In this document: positions 11,674-27,464 of the stretch, piece by piece
Position numbering within the stretch: position 1 is the first letter of the stretch
Layout of the letters: each line of letters starts with the position of its first letter
DNA from: Eriocheir sinensis
Lineage: Eukaryota > Arthropoda > Malacostraca > Decapoda > Varunidae
Reading direction: 5' to 3'
Assembly: GCF_024679095.1 (NCBI RefSeq)
Contig: NW_026111743.1
Span: forward strand, 542,501 to 606,500
DNA length: 64,000 bases
Notes under the pieces: model-generated
Database searches by the model: none
Seen by the model: only the letters and a program-made list of their open reading frames with translations
Told to the model about the DNA's origin: nothing
Made by a program: the position numbers and the translations under genes

Positions 11674-13682
11674 ATTTGTATGAGTAAACGTGTATGTTGC
11701 ATATTTTTTCAATACAAATTTACCTTATTATATACGCATTTTGTATATTAATTTTAATACAAATTTAATTATTCGATGTGTATTTTTGTATCAGTATTTT
11801 TATAAACATATGCTTTATTTTGCATCTTTATTTTCACACAAATTTACATTATTTTATTGATATTCTGCTCAGTCATTTTGATACGAATTGACATTATTCT
11901 ATGTGTATTTTGTATATATTTTTCATACAAATTTACGTTATTTTATGTGTATTTGCTTATATATTTTGATACAAATTTACAATATTTTATGGCTATTTTA
12001 TATATACATTTCAAAAGAAATTTACCTAGTTTTATATGTATTTTGTATACTATTTTCATACAAACTCAAATTATTTCTATGTATTTTTGTATATATTTTA
12101 ATTCAAATTTTAGTTATGTTATTAGTATTTTGTAAATTTATTTTCATTCAAATATATATTATTTTATTGGTGTTTTGTTGATTTATAATGATACGAATTT
12201 ACATTGTTTTATATGTACTTTGTATATATATTTTCATACGCATTTACATTATTTAATATTTATTTTGAGTATATATTTTTATACAAATTCATGGTATTAT
12301 ATGTGTATTTGTATATATATTTTCATATAAATTTACATTATTTTATGTGTATTTTGTACATATATTTTATTACAAATCTACCTTATTTTATGTTTATTTT
12401 GTATGTGTATTTTGTATGTTTATATTTATCCAAATACACTTTCTTTTATTGGTATTTTGTTTATTTATTTTAATTCGAGTTTACATAATTTTATGTGTAT
12501 TTTGTATGCATTTTTTATACGTATTTACTTAATTTTATGTGTATTTTGTATATATATTTTTATAGAAATCTACGTTATTTTATTTGTATTCGTATATATA
12601 TTTTGAAACAAATTTATATTTTTTTTATATGTATTTTTGCATATCTCTTTCAATACAAATTTACCTTATTGTATGTGCATTTTGAATATTTATTTCAATA
12701 CAAATTTAAATATTTTATGTGTATTTTGGTATATATATTTTTATAAGAAATGCGCTATTTTATGGGAATTTTGCATCTTTATTTTCATACAAATTTACAT
12801 TTTTTATTAATATTCGGTGTATCTATTTTGATACGATTTTACATTATTCTATTTGTTTTTTGTATAAACTTTTTTATACATATTTACATTATTTGATGTG
12901 TATCTTGCATATATTTTAAACAAATTTATTATCTATTATCTATTTTCATACAAATACACATTCTTTTCATGATATTTTGTTTATTTATTTTGACACGAAT
13001 TTACATTATTTAATATGTATTTTGTATATATATTTTTATATGTATTTACATAATTTCATATGTATTTTGTATATATATTTCTATAGAAATCGACTTTATT
13101 TTATGTGTATTCGTATATATTTTCAAACGAGTTTACATTGTTTTATATGTATTTTTGCATATCTCTTTCAATACAAATTTACCTTATTGTATGTGCATTT
13201 TGAATATTTATTTCAATACAAATTTAAATATTTAATGTGTATTTTGGTATATATATTTTTATAAAAAATGCGATATTTTTTGGGAATTTTGCATCTTTAT
13301 TTTCATACAAATTTACATTATTTTATTGATATTCTGTGTATTTATTTTGATACGATTTTACATTATTCTATTTGTTTTTTGTATATATTTTTTTATACAC
13401 ATTTACATTATTTAATGTGTATCTTGCATATATATTTTATACAAATTTACGTTATTTTAAGTGTGTTTGTTTATATATTTTCATTCAAATCTACATTATT
13501 TGATGTGTATTTTGTATATGTATTTCAATACAAATTTACCTGATTTTACGTGTATTTTGTATATTTCTTTTTATACAAATTTAAATTATTTTTGTGTATT
13601 TTTGAATAAAGTTTTATACAAATTTAGGTTATTTTATGTACTCATTGACATTATTTAATGTGTGTTTTGTATATATATTTTT
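11674..13682 (-). repeat. AT-rich satellite, reverse block, right flank of LINE
   Basis: The first 20 bp (ATTTGTATGAGTAAACGTG) is still the forward monomer cut by the LINE. Orientation flips at about 11695 and T-rich reverse monomers follow. The block is an inverted copy of about 22065-19880. It includes the diagnostic four-monomer deletion near 12920 (TTATTATCTATTATCTATTT). Confidence 0.88.
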
Positions 13683-15648
13683 AATAATAATAAAAAATAT
13701 GTACAAAATACACATATAATAATGTAATTCGTATCAAAATAAATAAACAAAATACCAAAAAATTAATGTAAATTTCTATGAGAAAACATAAAAATAATAC
13801 ACATAAAATAACGCAAATTTCTATAAAAATATATGTACAAAAATGCACATAAAATAAAGTAAATTTACATATAAATATATATACAAAAAACACATTAAAT
13901 AATGTAAATACGTAGAAAAATATATATACAAAATACACATAAAATAACGTAAATTCGTATCAAAATAAATAAACAAAATTCCACTAAAAGAATGTATATT
14001 TCTAGGAAAATATATATACAAAATACAATTAAAATAACTAAAATTTGTATAAATATATATACAAAAATTCACAAAAATAATCTAAATTTGTTTGAAAATA
14101 GATATGCAAAATACACATAAAATTAGGCAAATTTGTATTGAAATACATATACAAAATACGCATAAAATAATGTGGTAAATTTGTATTGAAATAGATATGC
14201 AAAACACACATAAAACAAGGTAAATTTATTTCAAAATATATATACGAATACACATAAAAAAACGTAAATCTCTATAAAAAAATTATATAAAAAATACATA
14301 CAAAAGTACACAAAAATACACTTTAAATAACGTAAATTTGTATAAAATATATATACAAAATACACATTAAATACTGCAAATATGTATGAAAAAAATATAT
14401 ACAAAACACAAGTAGAATAGTGTAAAATCGTATCAAAATAAATACAAATAATATTAATAAAATAATATAAATTTGTATGAAAATAAAGAAGTAAAATACC
14501 CATAAATTTTATGGGTATTTTTTTTAAATATATATATACCAAAATACACATAAAATATTTAAATTTGTATTAAAATAAATATACAAAATGCACATTCATT
14601 AAGGTAAATTTGTATTGAAATAGATATGCAAAATACATATAAATCAATGTAAATGTTTTTCAAAATATATAAACGAATACACAAAATAACGTAGATTTCT
14701 ATAAAAATATATATACAAAATACACATAAAATGAAGTAAATAAGTATAAAAAAATGTATACAAAATACACATATAAATTTGTATGAAAATATATATACAA
14801 ATACACATAAAACAATATGAATTTGTATAAAATTTGTTTCAAAATATATACGAATACACACAATAAAATAACGTAAATTTTATTGAAAATGTAAATACAA
14901 AATACTCAAAAAATAATTTAAATACGTAGAAAAATATATATACAAAATAAACATAAAATAATGTAAATTCGTATCAAAATAAATAAACAAAATTCCAATA
15001 AAAGAATGTATATATGTAGGAAAATACATATACAAATTACAAATAAAATAAGTAAAATTTGTATAAAAATATATACAAAAATACACATAAATAGTGTAAA
15101 TTTGTTTGAAAATATATTTGCAAGATACACATAATATTAGGCAAATTTGTATGGAAATACATATAAAAAATTCACATAAAATAATATAAAATTTGTATGA
15201 AAATATATAAACAAATACACATAAAATGACGTAAATTTGGATAAAATATATATACAAAATAAATATTAAATTATGTAAGTATGTATAGAAAAAATATATA
15301 CAAAATACACAAAGAATAATGTTAAATCGAATCAAAATAAATAAACAGAATATCAATAAAATAATGTAAATTTGTATAAAAATAAAGCTGCAAAATACCT
15401 ATATTGTAACGCATATTTGCATAAAAATATATATACAAAAATACACATAAAATACTTTAATTTGTATTAAAATAAATATACAAAATGCACATACAATAAA
15501 GTAAATTTGTATTGAAATAAATATGCAAAATACACATAAATAATGTAAATTTGTTTCAAAATATATATACGGATACACATAAAATAACGTTGATTTCTAT
15601 AGGAATATATATACAAAATACACATGAAATGATGTAAATACGTATAAA

Positions 15649-15657
<9 letters not shown>
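13683..15657 (+). repeat. AT-rich satellite, forward block
   Basis: Starts at an orientation switch with TTTTTAATAATAATAAAAAA. About 44 forward monomers follow, including variants with AATGCACATAAAATAAAGT. Several monomers are shortened or fused near 14290-14330 and 14770-14880. No gene is seen. Confidence 0.88.

Positions 15658-15739
<82 letters not shown>
15658..15739. repeat. (TA)n microsatellite
   Basis: About 82 bp of pure TA preceded by a run of 12 A. It lies at the joint that follows an ACACATGAAATGATGTAAAT monomer, the same joint type used by several other TA tracts. Confidence 0.95.
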
Positions 15740-15741
<2 letters not shown>

Positions 15742-16231
15742 AAATACACATTAAATACTGTAAATTCGCGTCAAGATAAATAAACAAAATATCAATAAAA
15801 GAATGTGTATTTGTATGAAAATAGATATACAAAATACACATAAAATAACCTAAATTTGTATCAAACTATATACAAAAATACGAAAAAATATTTAAAATTT
15901 TTATGAAAATAAATATACAAAATACACATAAAATTAGGTAAATTTGTATTGAAATACATATACAAAATACACATAAAATAATGTAAATTTGAATGAAAAT
16001 ATATAAACAAATACACTTAAAATAACGTAAATTTGCATAAAATAATATATACAAAACACAAATAGAAAATGTAAAATCGTATCAAAATAAATACACAGAA
16101 TATTAATAAAATAATGTAAATTTGTATGAAAATAAAGAGGCAAAATACCCATAAAATAACGCATTTTTATTATTTATAAAAATATATATACCAAAATACA
16201 CATCAAAAAATTAAATTTGTATTAAAATAAT
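15740..16231 (+). repeat. AT-rich satellite, forward block
   Basis: Eleven forward monomers in canonical order, from the 'TTCGCGTCAAGATAAATA' type through to 'AACGCATTTTTA'. With 15299-15657 they give one readable example of the long repeat unit, with the TA tract spliced into it. It ends at an orientation switch (AAAATAATATTTTTG). Confidence 0.9.
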
Positions 16232-18556
16232 ATTTTTGTATATAGTTTGATACAAATTTAGGTTATTTTATGTGTATTTTGTATGTCTATTTTCATACAA
16301 ATACACATTCTTTTATTGATATTTTGTGTGTTTATTTTGACGCGAATTTACATTATTTAATGTGTATTTTGTATATATATTTTTATGCGTATTTACATCA
16401 TTTCATGTGTATTTTGTATATATATTCCTATAGAAATCAACGTTATTTTATGTGTATTCGTATATATATTTTGAAACAAATTTACACTGTTTTATGTGTA
16501 TTTTGCGTATTTTTTCAATACAAATTTATCTTATTGTATGTGCATTTTGTATATTAATTTTAATACAAATTTAATTATTCTATGTGTATTTTTGTATATG
16601 TATTTTAAAAAAAAATATGGTTTATTTTATGGGTATTTTGCATCTTTATTTTCATACAAATTTAAATTATTTTATTGATATTCTGTGTACTTATTTTGAT
16701 ACGATTTTACATTATTCTATGTGTATTTTGTATATATATTTTATACAAATGTACGTTATTTTATGTTTATATGTTTTCATTTCATAAAAATTTACATTAT
16801 TTTAAATGTATTTTGTACATGTATTTAAAGACAAATTTAACTAATTATATGTGTATTTTGTATATCTATTTTCAAACAAATTGAAATTATTTTTGTTTTG
16901 TTTTTGTATAAATTTTTATACAAATTTTCCTTTATTTTATGTATGTTTTGTATATTTATTTTCCTACAATTATACGTTCTTTCATAGGAATTTTGTTTAT
17001 TTATTTTGATACGAATTTACATTATCTTAGGTGTATTTGGTATATATATTTTTTACTATTTACATAAGTTTATGTGTATTTTGTATGTATATTTTCATAG
17101 AAGTTTACTCTATTTTATGTGTATTCGTATATATATTTTGATACAAATTTACATTATTGATGTGTGTTTTACATATCTATTTCAATACAAATTTACTTTA
17201 TTGTATATTTATTTCAATATAAATTTAATTATTTCATGTGTATTTTTGTATATATATTTTTATGCAAATATGCGTTATTATATGGGTATTTTGCATCTTT
17301 ATTTTCATATAAATTTACATTATTTAATTGATATTCTGTTTATTTATTTTGATACGATTTAACATTATTCTATGTGTATTTTGTATATATATTTTTATAC
17401 ATATTTACATTATTTAATGTATATTTTGTATATACATTTTATCCAAATTTACGTTATTTTATGAGTATTTGTTTATATATTTTCATACAAATTTACATAG
17501 TTTTATACAAATTTACGTTATTTTATGTGTATTTTGTATATGTATTTTCATACAAATACAAATTCTTTTATTGATATTTTGTTTATTTATTTTGACACGA
17601 ATTTACATTATTTAATGTCTATTTTGTATATATATTTTTATACGTATTTACAGCATCTCAAGTGCATTTTGTATATAAATTTCTATAGAAATCTACGTTA
17701 TTTTATGTGTATTCGTACATATATTTTGAAGCAAATTTACATTGTCTTATGTGTATTTTGCATATTTAAAAAAAAAAACTACCTTATTGTATGTGCATTT
17801 TGTATATTCCTTTTAATACAAATTTAATTATTGAATGTGTATTTTTGTATATATATTTTTATAAAAATATGCTTAATTTTATGGGTATTTTGCACCTTTA
17901 TTTTCATACACATTTACGTTATTTTATTGATATTCTGTGTATTTATTTTGATACGATTTTACATTATTCTATGTGTATTTTTTTTATATATTTTATACAA
18001 ATGTACGTTATTTCATGTGTATTTGTTTTAATTTCTTACAAATCTACATTATTTTATGTGTATTTTGTACATGTATTTAAAGACAAATTTAACTAATTAT
18101 ATGTTTATTTTGTATATCTAATTTCATACAAATTGAAATTATTTTTGTTTATTTTTTTATATATTATCATACTAATTTTCGTTATTTTATGTGTATTTTG
18201 TATATTTATTTTTCTTCAAATATACGTTCTTTTATCTGAATTTTGTTTATTGAATTTGATACGAGTTTACCTTATTTTGTATATCTATTTTCATACAAAT
18301 TTAATTACTTTTGTGTATTTTTGTTTATAGTTTTATATAAATTTACGTTATTTTAAGTGTATTTTGTATATTTATATTTATACAAATACACATTATTTTA
18401 TTGGTATTTTGTTTATTTATTTTGATACGAGTTTACATTATTTTATGTGTATTTTGTCTACATTTTTTTATACGTATTTACCTCATTTTATGTGTATTTT
18501 GTATATATATTTTTATAGAAATCTACGTTATTTTATGTGTATTCGTATACATATTT
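16232..18556 (-). repeat. AT-rich satellite, reverse block
   Basis: About 50 reverse monomers. The right end is a switch with the small palindrome ATTTTGCAAAAT (18551-18562). Open frames here translate to Tyr/Ile/Phe-rich repeats and are not genes. Confidence 0.88.
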
Positions 18557-19720
18557 TGCAAAATACCCATAAAATAAAGCACATTTTTATAAAAAATGCA
18601 TATACAAAAATACATATAGCATAATTAAATTTGTATTAAAATTAATATACAAAATGCATATACAATAAGGTAAATTTGTATTGAAAAAATATGCAAAATA
18701 CACATAAAACAGTGTAAATTTATTTCAAAATCTATATATGAATACTCATAAATCAACGTAGATTTCTATAGAAAGATATATACAAAATACACATCGAATG
18801 ATGTAAACACGTATAAAAATATATATATAAAATACACATTAAGTAATGTAAATTCAGTCAAAATAAATTAACAAAATATCAATAAAAGAATGTGTATTTG
18901 TATGAAAATAGATATACAATATACACATAAAATCACCTAAATTTGTATAAAACTATATACAAAAATACACAAAAATAATTTTAATTTGTATGAAAAAAAG
19001 TATACAAAATACACATAAAACTAGGTAAATTTATATTGAAATACATTTACAAAATACACATAAAATAATGTAAGTTTGAATGAAAATATATAAACAAATA
19101 CACTTAAAATAACGTAAATTCGTATCAAATATATATACAAAATACACATTAAATAATGTAAATATGTATAAAAAAATATATACAAAACACAAATAGAATA
19201 ATATAAAATCGTATCAAAATAAATACACAGAATATTAATAAAATAATGTAAATTTCTAAGAAAATTAAGATGCAAAATACCCATAAAATAACGCATTTTT
19301 TTTTAAATATATATACCAAGACTTATATATTTGAATTTGTATTAAAATAAATATACAAAATGCACATACAATAAGGTAAATTTGTATTGAAATAGATATG
19401 CAAAATACATATAAAACCATGTAAATTTTTTTCAAAATATATATAAGAATACACATAAAATAACGTAGATTTCTATGAAAATAAATATACAAAATACACA
19501 TAAAATGAAGTAAATACGTATAAAAAAAGGTATACAAAATACACATAAAATAATGTAAACTCGTATCAAAATATATAAACAAAATACTAATAAAAGAATG
19601 TGTTTTGTATAAATATAAATATACAAAATACAAATAAAATAACGTAAATTTATATAAAACTATATGCTAAAATTCACAAAAGTAATTAAATTTGTGTGAA
19701 AATAGATATACAAAATACAT
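18557..19720 (+). repeat. AT-rich satellite, forward block
   Basis: Forward monomers. The part from about 18685 to 18955 carries rare variants (ATACTCATAAATCAACGTAG and ATACACATAAAATCACCTAA) found elsewhere only in the small insert at 53421-53705. It ends at a near-palindromic switch, CAAAATACATGTGTATTTTG (19711-19730). Confidence 0.88.
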
Positions 19721-19872
19721 GTGTATTTTGTATATTTATTTTCATACAAATTTAAATTATTTTTGTTTATTTTTTTATATATTTTCATACAAATTTTCGT
19801 TATTTTATGTGTATTTTGTATATTTATTTTTTCTACAAATATACGTTCTTTTATCTGAATTTTGTTTATTGA
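19721..19872 (-). repeat. AT-rich satellite, short reverse block
   Basis: About 150 bp, or three to four reverse monomers, between two orientation switches. It resembles part of the reverse block at 18100-18250 (TATACGTTCTTTTATCTGAA). Confidence 0.85.
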
Positions 19873-22052
19873 AATAATAACGTAGATTTGTTTAAAAATA
19901 TAAACAAAATACACATTAAGTAATGTAAATACGTATAAAAAATATGTACAAAATACACATATAATCATGTAATTCGTATCAAAATAAATAAACAAAATAG
20001 CAATAAAATAATGTAAATTTGTATGAGAAAACATATACAAATAACGCAAATTTCTATAAAAATATATGTACAAAAAATCACATAAAAAAAAGTAAATTTG
20101 CATAGAAATATATATACAAAACACACACTAAATAATGTAAATGCGTACATAAAATAACTTAATTTTGTATAAAACTATATACAAAAATACACAAAAATAA
20201 TTTAAATTTGTTTCAAAAGAAATATACAAAATACACATAAAATTAGGTAAATTTGTATTGAATATACATATACAAAATACACATCAAATAATGTAAATTT
20301 GAATGAAAATATATAAACAAATACACTTAAAATACCGTCAATTTGTATAAAATATATATGCAAGATACACATTAAATAATGTAAATGTGTATAAAAAAAT
20401 ATATACAAAAAACAAATAGAATAATGTTAAATCGTATGAAAATAAATACACAGAATATCAATAAAATAATGCAAATTTGTATGAAAATAAAGATGCAAAA
20501 TTCCCAAAATTTTTCGCATTTTTCATAAAAATATATATACCAAAATACACATAAAATATTTAAATTTGTATTGAAATAAATATACAAAATGCATATACAG
20601 TAAGGTAAATTTGTATTGAAAGAGATATTCAAAAATACATATAAAACAATGTAAATTTGTTTCAAAATATATATACAAATACACATAAAATAAAGTAGAT
20701 TTCTATAGAAATATATATACAAAATACATATGAAATTATGTAAATACGTATAAAAATATATACACAAAATACATATCAAATAATGTAAATTCGTGTCAAA
20801 ATAAATAAACAAAATATCATGAAAAGAATGTGTATTTGTATGAAAATAGACTATAGATAATAAATTTGTATAAAATATATATGCAAGATACACATTAAAT
20901 AATGTAAATATGTATAAAAAAGTATATACAAAAAACAAATAGAATAATGTAAAATCGTATCAAAATAAATATACCGAATATTAATAAAATAATGTAAATT
21001 TGTATAAAAATAAAGATGCAAAATTCCCATAAAATAGCGCATTTCTTATAAAAATTATATATACCAAAATTCACATAAAATGTTTAAATTTGTGTTGAAA
21101 TAAATATACAAAATGCACATACAATAAGGTAAATTTGTATTAAAAGAGATATGCAAAAATACATATAAAACAATGTAAATTTGTTTCAAAATATATATAC
21201 GAATACAAATAAAAAAAACGTAGATTTCTATAAAATATATATACAAAATACACATAAAATTAAGTAAATCCGTATAAAAAATGTATACAAAATACACATA
21301 AAATAATGTAAATTCGAGTTAAAATAAATAAACAAAATACCAATAAAAGAATGTGTATTTGGATAAATATAAATATACAAAATACACATACAAATTAAAC
21401 ATAAAATAAGGTAGATTTGTAATAAAATATATGTACAAAATAGACATAAAATATATATTCAAAATATATATTAAATAATGTAAAAGCATATAAAAATATA
21501 TATACAAAGTACATATAAAATAATGTAAATTCGTATCAATATAAATCAACAAAACACCAATAAAATAATATATATTTGAATGAAAATAAATTTACAAAAT
21601 ACACATAACATAACTAAAATTTGTATTAAAATATATACAAAAATACATAGAAATAATTTGAGTTTGTATGAAAATAGATATACAAAATACACATAAAACT
21701 AGGTAAATTTCTTTTAAAATGTATATACAAAATACCCATAAAATATTGTAAATTTGTGTCAAAATATATAAACAAATACACATAAAATAACGTAAATTTG
21801 TATGAAAAATATATACAAAATACACATAGAATAATGTCAATTCGTATCAAAATGAATGAGCAGAATATCAATAAAATAATGTAAATTTGTATGAAAATAA
21901 AGATGCAAAATACCTAAAAAATAAAGCATATGTTTATAAAAATACAGATACAAAAATACACATCGAATAATTAAATTTGTATTAAAATTAATACACAAAA
22001 TGCGTAAATAACAAGGTAAATTTGTATTGAAAAAATATGCAACATACACGTT
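19873..22052 (+). repeat. AT-rich satellite, forward block
   Basis: About 48 forward monomers. 20130 to about 21280 is a direct copy of 60965-62110. 19880-22065 is also the inverted partner of the LINE-flanking reverse block. It contains the four-monomer deletion marker near 20855. It ends at a switch inside ATGCAACATACACGTTTACT. Confidence 0.88.
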
Positions 22053-23585
<1,533 letters not shown>

Positions 23586-24887
23586 ACATAGAATAATGTA
23601 AAATCGTATCAAAATAAGTACACAGAATATCAATTAAATAATTTAAATTTGTATGAAAATAAAGATGAAAAATACCCATAAAATAAAGCATATTTTTTTT
23701 TAAATTACCTATACAAAAATACACATAGAATAATTAAATTTGTATTAAAACTAATGTACAAAATGCACATACAATAAGGTAAATTTGTATTGAAAAAAAA
23801 ACGCAAAATACACATAAAACAGTGTAAATTTGTTTCAAAATATATATACGAATACACATAAAATAACGTTGATTTCTATAGGAATATATATACAAAATAC
23901 ACATGAAATGATGTAAATACGTATAAAAATATATATACAAAATACACATTAAAAACTGTAAATTCGCATCAAAATAAATAAACAAAATATCAATATAAGA
24001 ATGTATATTTGTATGAAAATAGATATACAAAATACACATAAAATAACCTAAATTTGTATCAAACTATATACAAAAATACACAAAAATATTTTAAATTTGT
24101 ATGAAAATAAATATACAAAATACACATAAAATTAGGTAAATTTGTATTGAAATACTTATACAAAATACATATAAAATAATGTAAATCTGAATGAAAAGAC
24201 ATAAAAAAAAACACTTAAAATAACGTAAATTTGTATAAAAAAAATATATACAAAACACAAATAGAATAATATAAAATCGCATCAAAATAAATACTCAGAA
24301 TATTAATAATATAATGTAAATTTGTATGAAAATAAAGAGGCAAAATTCCCATAAAATAACGCATTTTTTTATATAGAAATATATATACCAAAATACACAT
24401 AAAAAATTAAATTTGTATTAAAATAAATATATAAAAACCACATACAAAAAGGTAAATTTGTATTGAAATAGATATGCAAAATACATATAAAACAATGTAA
24501 ATTTATTTCAAAATATATATACGAATACACATAAAATAACGTAGATTTCTATAAAAATATATATACAAAATACACAAAAAATGAAGTAAATACGTATAAA
24601 AAAATGTATACAAAATACACATAAAATAATGTAAATTCGTATAAAAAAAAACAATAAAAGAATGTGTATTTGTATAAATATAAATATACAAAATACACAT
24701 AAAATAACGTAAATTTATATATAACTATATACAAAAATACACAGAAGTATTTTAATTTGTATGAAAAAAGATATACAAAATAAGGTAAATTCGTTTCAAA
24801 TTCAATAACGAAAATTTGTATGAAAATATATAAAAAATATACAAAAATAATTTCAATTTGTATGAAAATAAATATACAAAATACACA
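23586..24887 (+). repeat. AT-rich satellite, forward block
   Basis: About 28 forward monomers in canonical order, inverted copy of 35352-36301 at its left end. The right end (24765-24887) has lost about 80 bp relative to its relatives at 37310 and 52095, and finishes at a palindromic switch centred 24887/24888 (ACATGT). Confidence 0.88.
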
Positions 24888-27464
24888 TGTATTTTGTATA
24901 TCTATTTTCACACAAATTTAGTTACTTTTGTGTATTTTTGCATATAGTTTTATATAAATTTACGTTATTCTATTTGTATTTTGTATATTTATATTTATAC
25001 AATACACATTCTTTTATTAGTATTTTGTTTATTTATTTTGATACGAGTTTACACTATTTTATGTGTATTTTGAATACCTTTTTTTATACGTATTTACTTC
25101 ATTTTATGTGTTTTTTGTATATTTATTTTCATAGAAATCTACGTTATTTTATGCGTATTCGTATATATATTTTGAAAAAAATTTACATGGTTTTATATGT
25201 ATTTTGCATATCTATTTCAATACAAATTTACCACATTGTATGTGCATTTTGTATATTTATTCTAATACAAATTAAAATATTTTATGTGTGTCTTGGTATA
25301 TATATTTAAAAAAAAAATGCGTTATTTTATAGGTATTTTGCATTTTAATTTTATACAAATTTACATTATTTTATTAATATTCTGTGTATTTATTTTGATA
25401 AGATTTTATATTATTCTATTTGTGTTTTGTATATATTTTTTTATACATATTTACATTATTTAATGTGTATTTTTTATATATATTTTATACAAATTTATGT
25501 TATTTTAAGTGTATTTGTTTATATATTTTCATTCAAATTTACATTATTTTATGTGTATTTTGTAAATGTATTTCAATACAAATTTACCTAATTTTATGTG
25601 TATTTTGTATATTTATTTTCATACAAATTAAAATTATTTTTGTTTATTTTTGTATATAGTTTTATACAAATTTAGGTGATTTTATATGTATATTGTATAT
25701 CTATTTTCATACAAATACACATTCTTTTATTGATATTTTATTTATTTATTTTGACGCTAATTTACATTATTTAATGTGTATTTTATATATATATTTTTAT
25801 ACGTGTTTACATCATTTGATGTGTATTTTGTATATATATTTCTATAGAAATCTACGTTGATTTATGAGTATTCGTATATAGATTTTGAAATAAATTTACA
25901 CTGCTTTATGTGTTTTTTGCATATTTTTTCTATACAAATTTACCTTATTGTATAAGTATTTTGTATATTAATTTTAATGCACATTTAATTATGCTATGTG
26001 TTTTTTTGTATATGTATTTTTATAAAAATATGCTTTATTTTATGGGTATTTTGCATTTTTATTTTCATACAAATTTACATTATTTTATTTATATTCTGTT
26101 TATTTTTTTTTAAACAATTTTACATTATTCTATGTGTATTTTGTATATTTATTTTTATACGTATTTACTTAGTTTTATGTGTATTTTGTATATATATTTT
26201 TATAGAAATCTACGTAATTTTATGTGTATTCGTATATATATTTTGAAACAAATTTACATTGTTTGATATGTATTTTTGCATATCTCTTTCAATACAAGTT
26301 TACCTTATTGTATGTGCATTTTGTATATTTATTTCAATACAAATTTAAATATTTTATGTGTATTTTGGTATATATATTTTTATAAGAAATGCGCTATTTG
26401 ATGGGAATTTTGCTTCTTTATTTTCATACAAATTTACATTATTTTATTAATATTCAGTGTATTTATTTTGATACGATGTCATTTTATTCTCTTTGTTTTT
26501 TGTTTATATATTTTTTATACATATTTACATTATTTAATGTGTATCTTGCATATATATTTCATACAAATTTATTATCTATTATTTAATTTCATACAAATAC
26601 ACATTCTTTTCATGATATTTTGTTTATTTATTTTGACACGAATATACCTAGATATGTATTTTGTATATATATTTTTATACGTATTTACATAATTTCATGT
26701 GTATTTTGTATATATATTTCTATAGAAATTTACGTTATTTTATGTGTATTCGTATATATATTTTGAAACAAATTTACATTGTTTTATATGTATTTTTGAA
26801 TATCTCTTTCAATACATTTTTACCTTACTGTATATGCATTTTGTATATTTATTTCAATACAAATTTAAATATTTTATGTTTTTTGGTATATATATTTTTA
26901 AAAAAAATGTGCTATTTGATAGGAATTTTGCATCTTTCTATTCATTCAAATTTACAATATTTTATTGATATTGTGTGTATTTATATTGATAGGATTTTAC
27001 ATTATTATATTTCTTTTTTGTATATATTTTTTTATACACATTTACATTATTTAGTGTGTATCTTGCATATATTTTTTATACAAATTTACGTTATTTTAAG
27101 TGTATTTGTTTATATATTTTCATTCAAATTTACATTATTTTATGTGTATTTTGTATATGTATTTCAATACAAATTTACCTAATTTTATGTGTATTTTGTT
27201 TATTTCTTTTCATACAAATTTTAAATATTTTTGTGTATTTTTGTATATAGTTTTATACAAATTTTGGTTATTTTATGTACGCATTTACATTATTTAATGT
27301 GTGTTTTGTATACATATCTTTATGCAAATTTACTTTATTTTATGTGCATTTTTGTACATATATTTTTTTTAGAAATTTGCGTTATTTTATGTGTATTTGT
27401 ATATGTTTTCTCATACAAATTTACATTATTTTATTGCTATTTTGTTTATTTATTTTGATACGAA
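24888..27464 (-). repeat. AT-rich satellite, reverse block; best example of the 16-monomer unit
   Basis: Reverse monomers in undisturbed order. The marker ATTCTTTTAT recurs at 25008 and 25721, giving a 713-bp period of 16 monomers. The block is duplicated directly at 52278-55329, but this copy lacks the TA tracts and the inverted insert present there. The deletion marker is near 26565. Confidence 0.9.
25008..25720 (-). repeat. One full 16-monomer higher-order unit (713 bp)
   Basis: Sixteen consecutive monomer types before the series starts again. Comparing the first eight with the second eight shows pairwise matches: the type with AATACACATTCTTTTATT pairs with ATTTTATTAATATTCTG, the TACGAGTTTACA type pairs with TACGATTTTA, and the TACGTATTTAC type pairs with TACATATTTAC. 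The unit therefore looks like a doubled 8-monomer repeat. Confidence 0.75.

Noticed and set aside
11674..11712. The first 13 residues of the open frame at the LINE 5' edge as part of the LINE protein
   Set aside because: Empty satellite copies at 22.06 kb and 33.61 kb show that these bases are flanking satellite, so the LINE begins at 11673.
11857..12920. Hydrophobic frames that look like membrane proteins
   Set aside because: They follow the 45-bp monomer exactly and change with indels between duplicate copies. They show no conserved domain.
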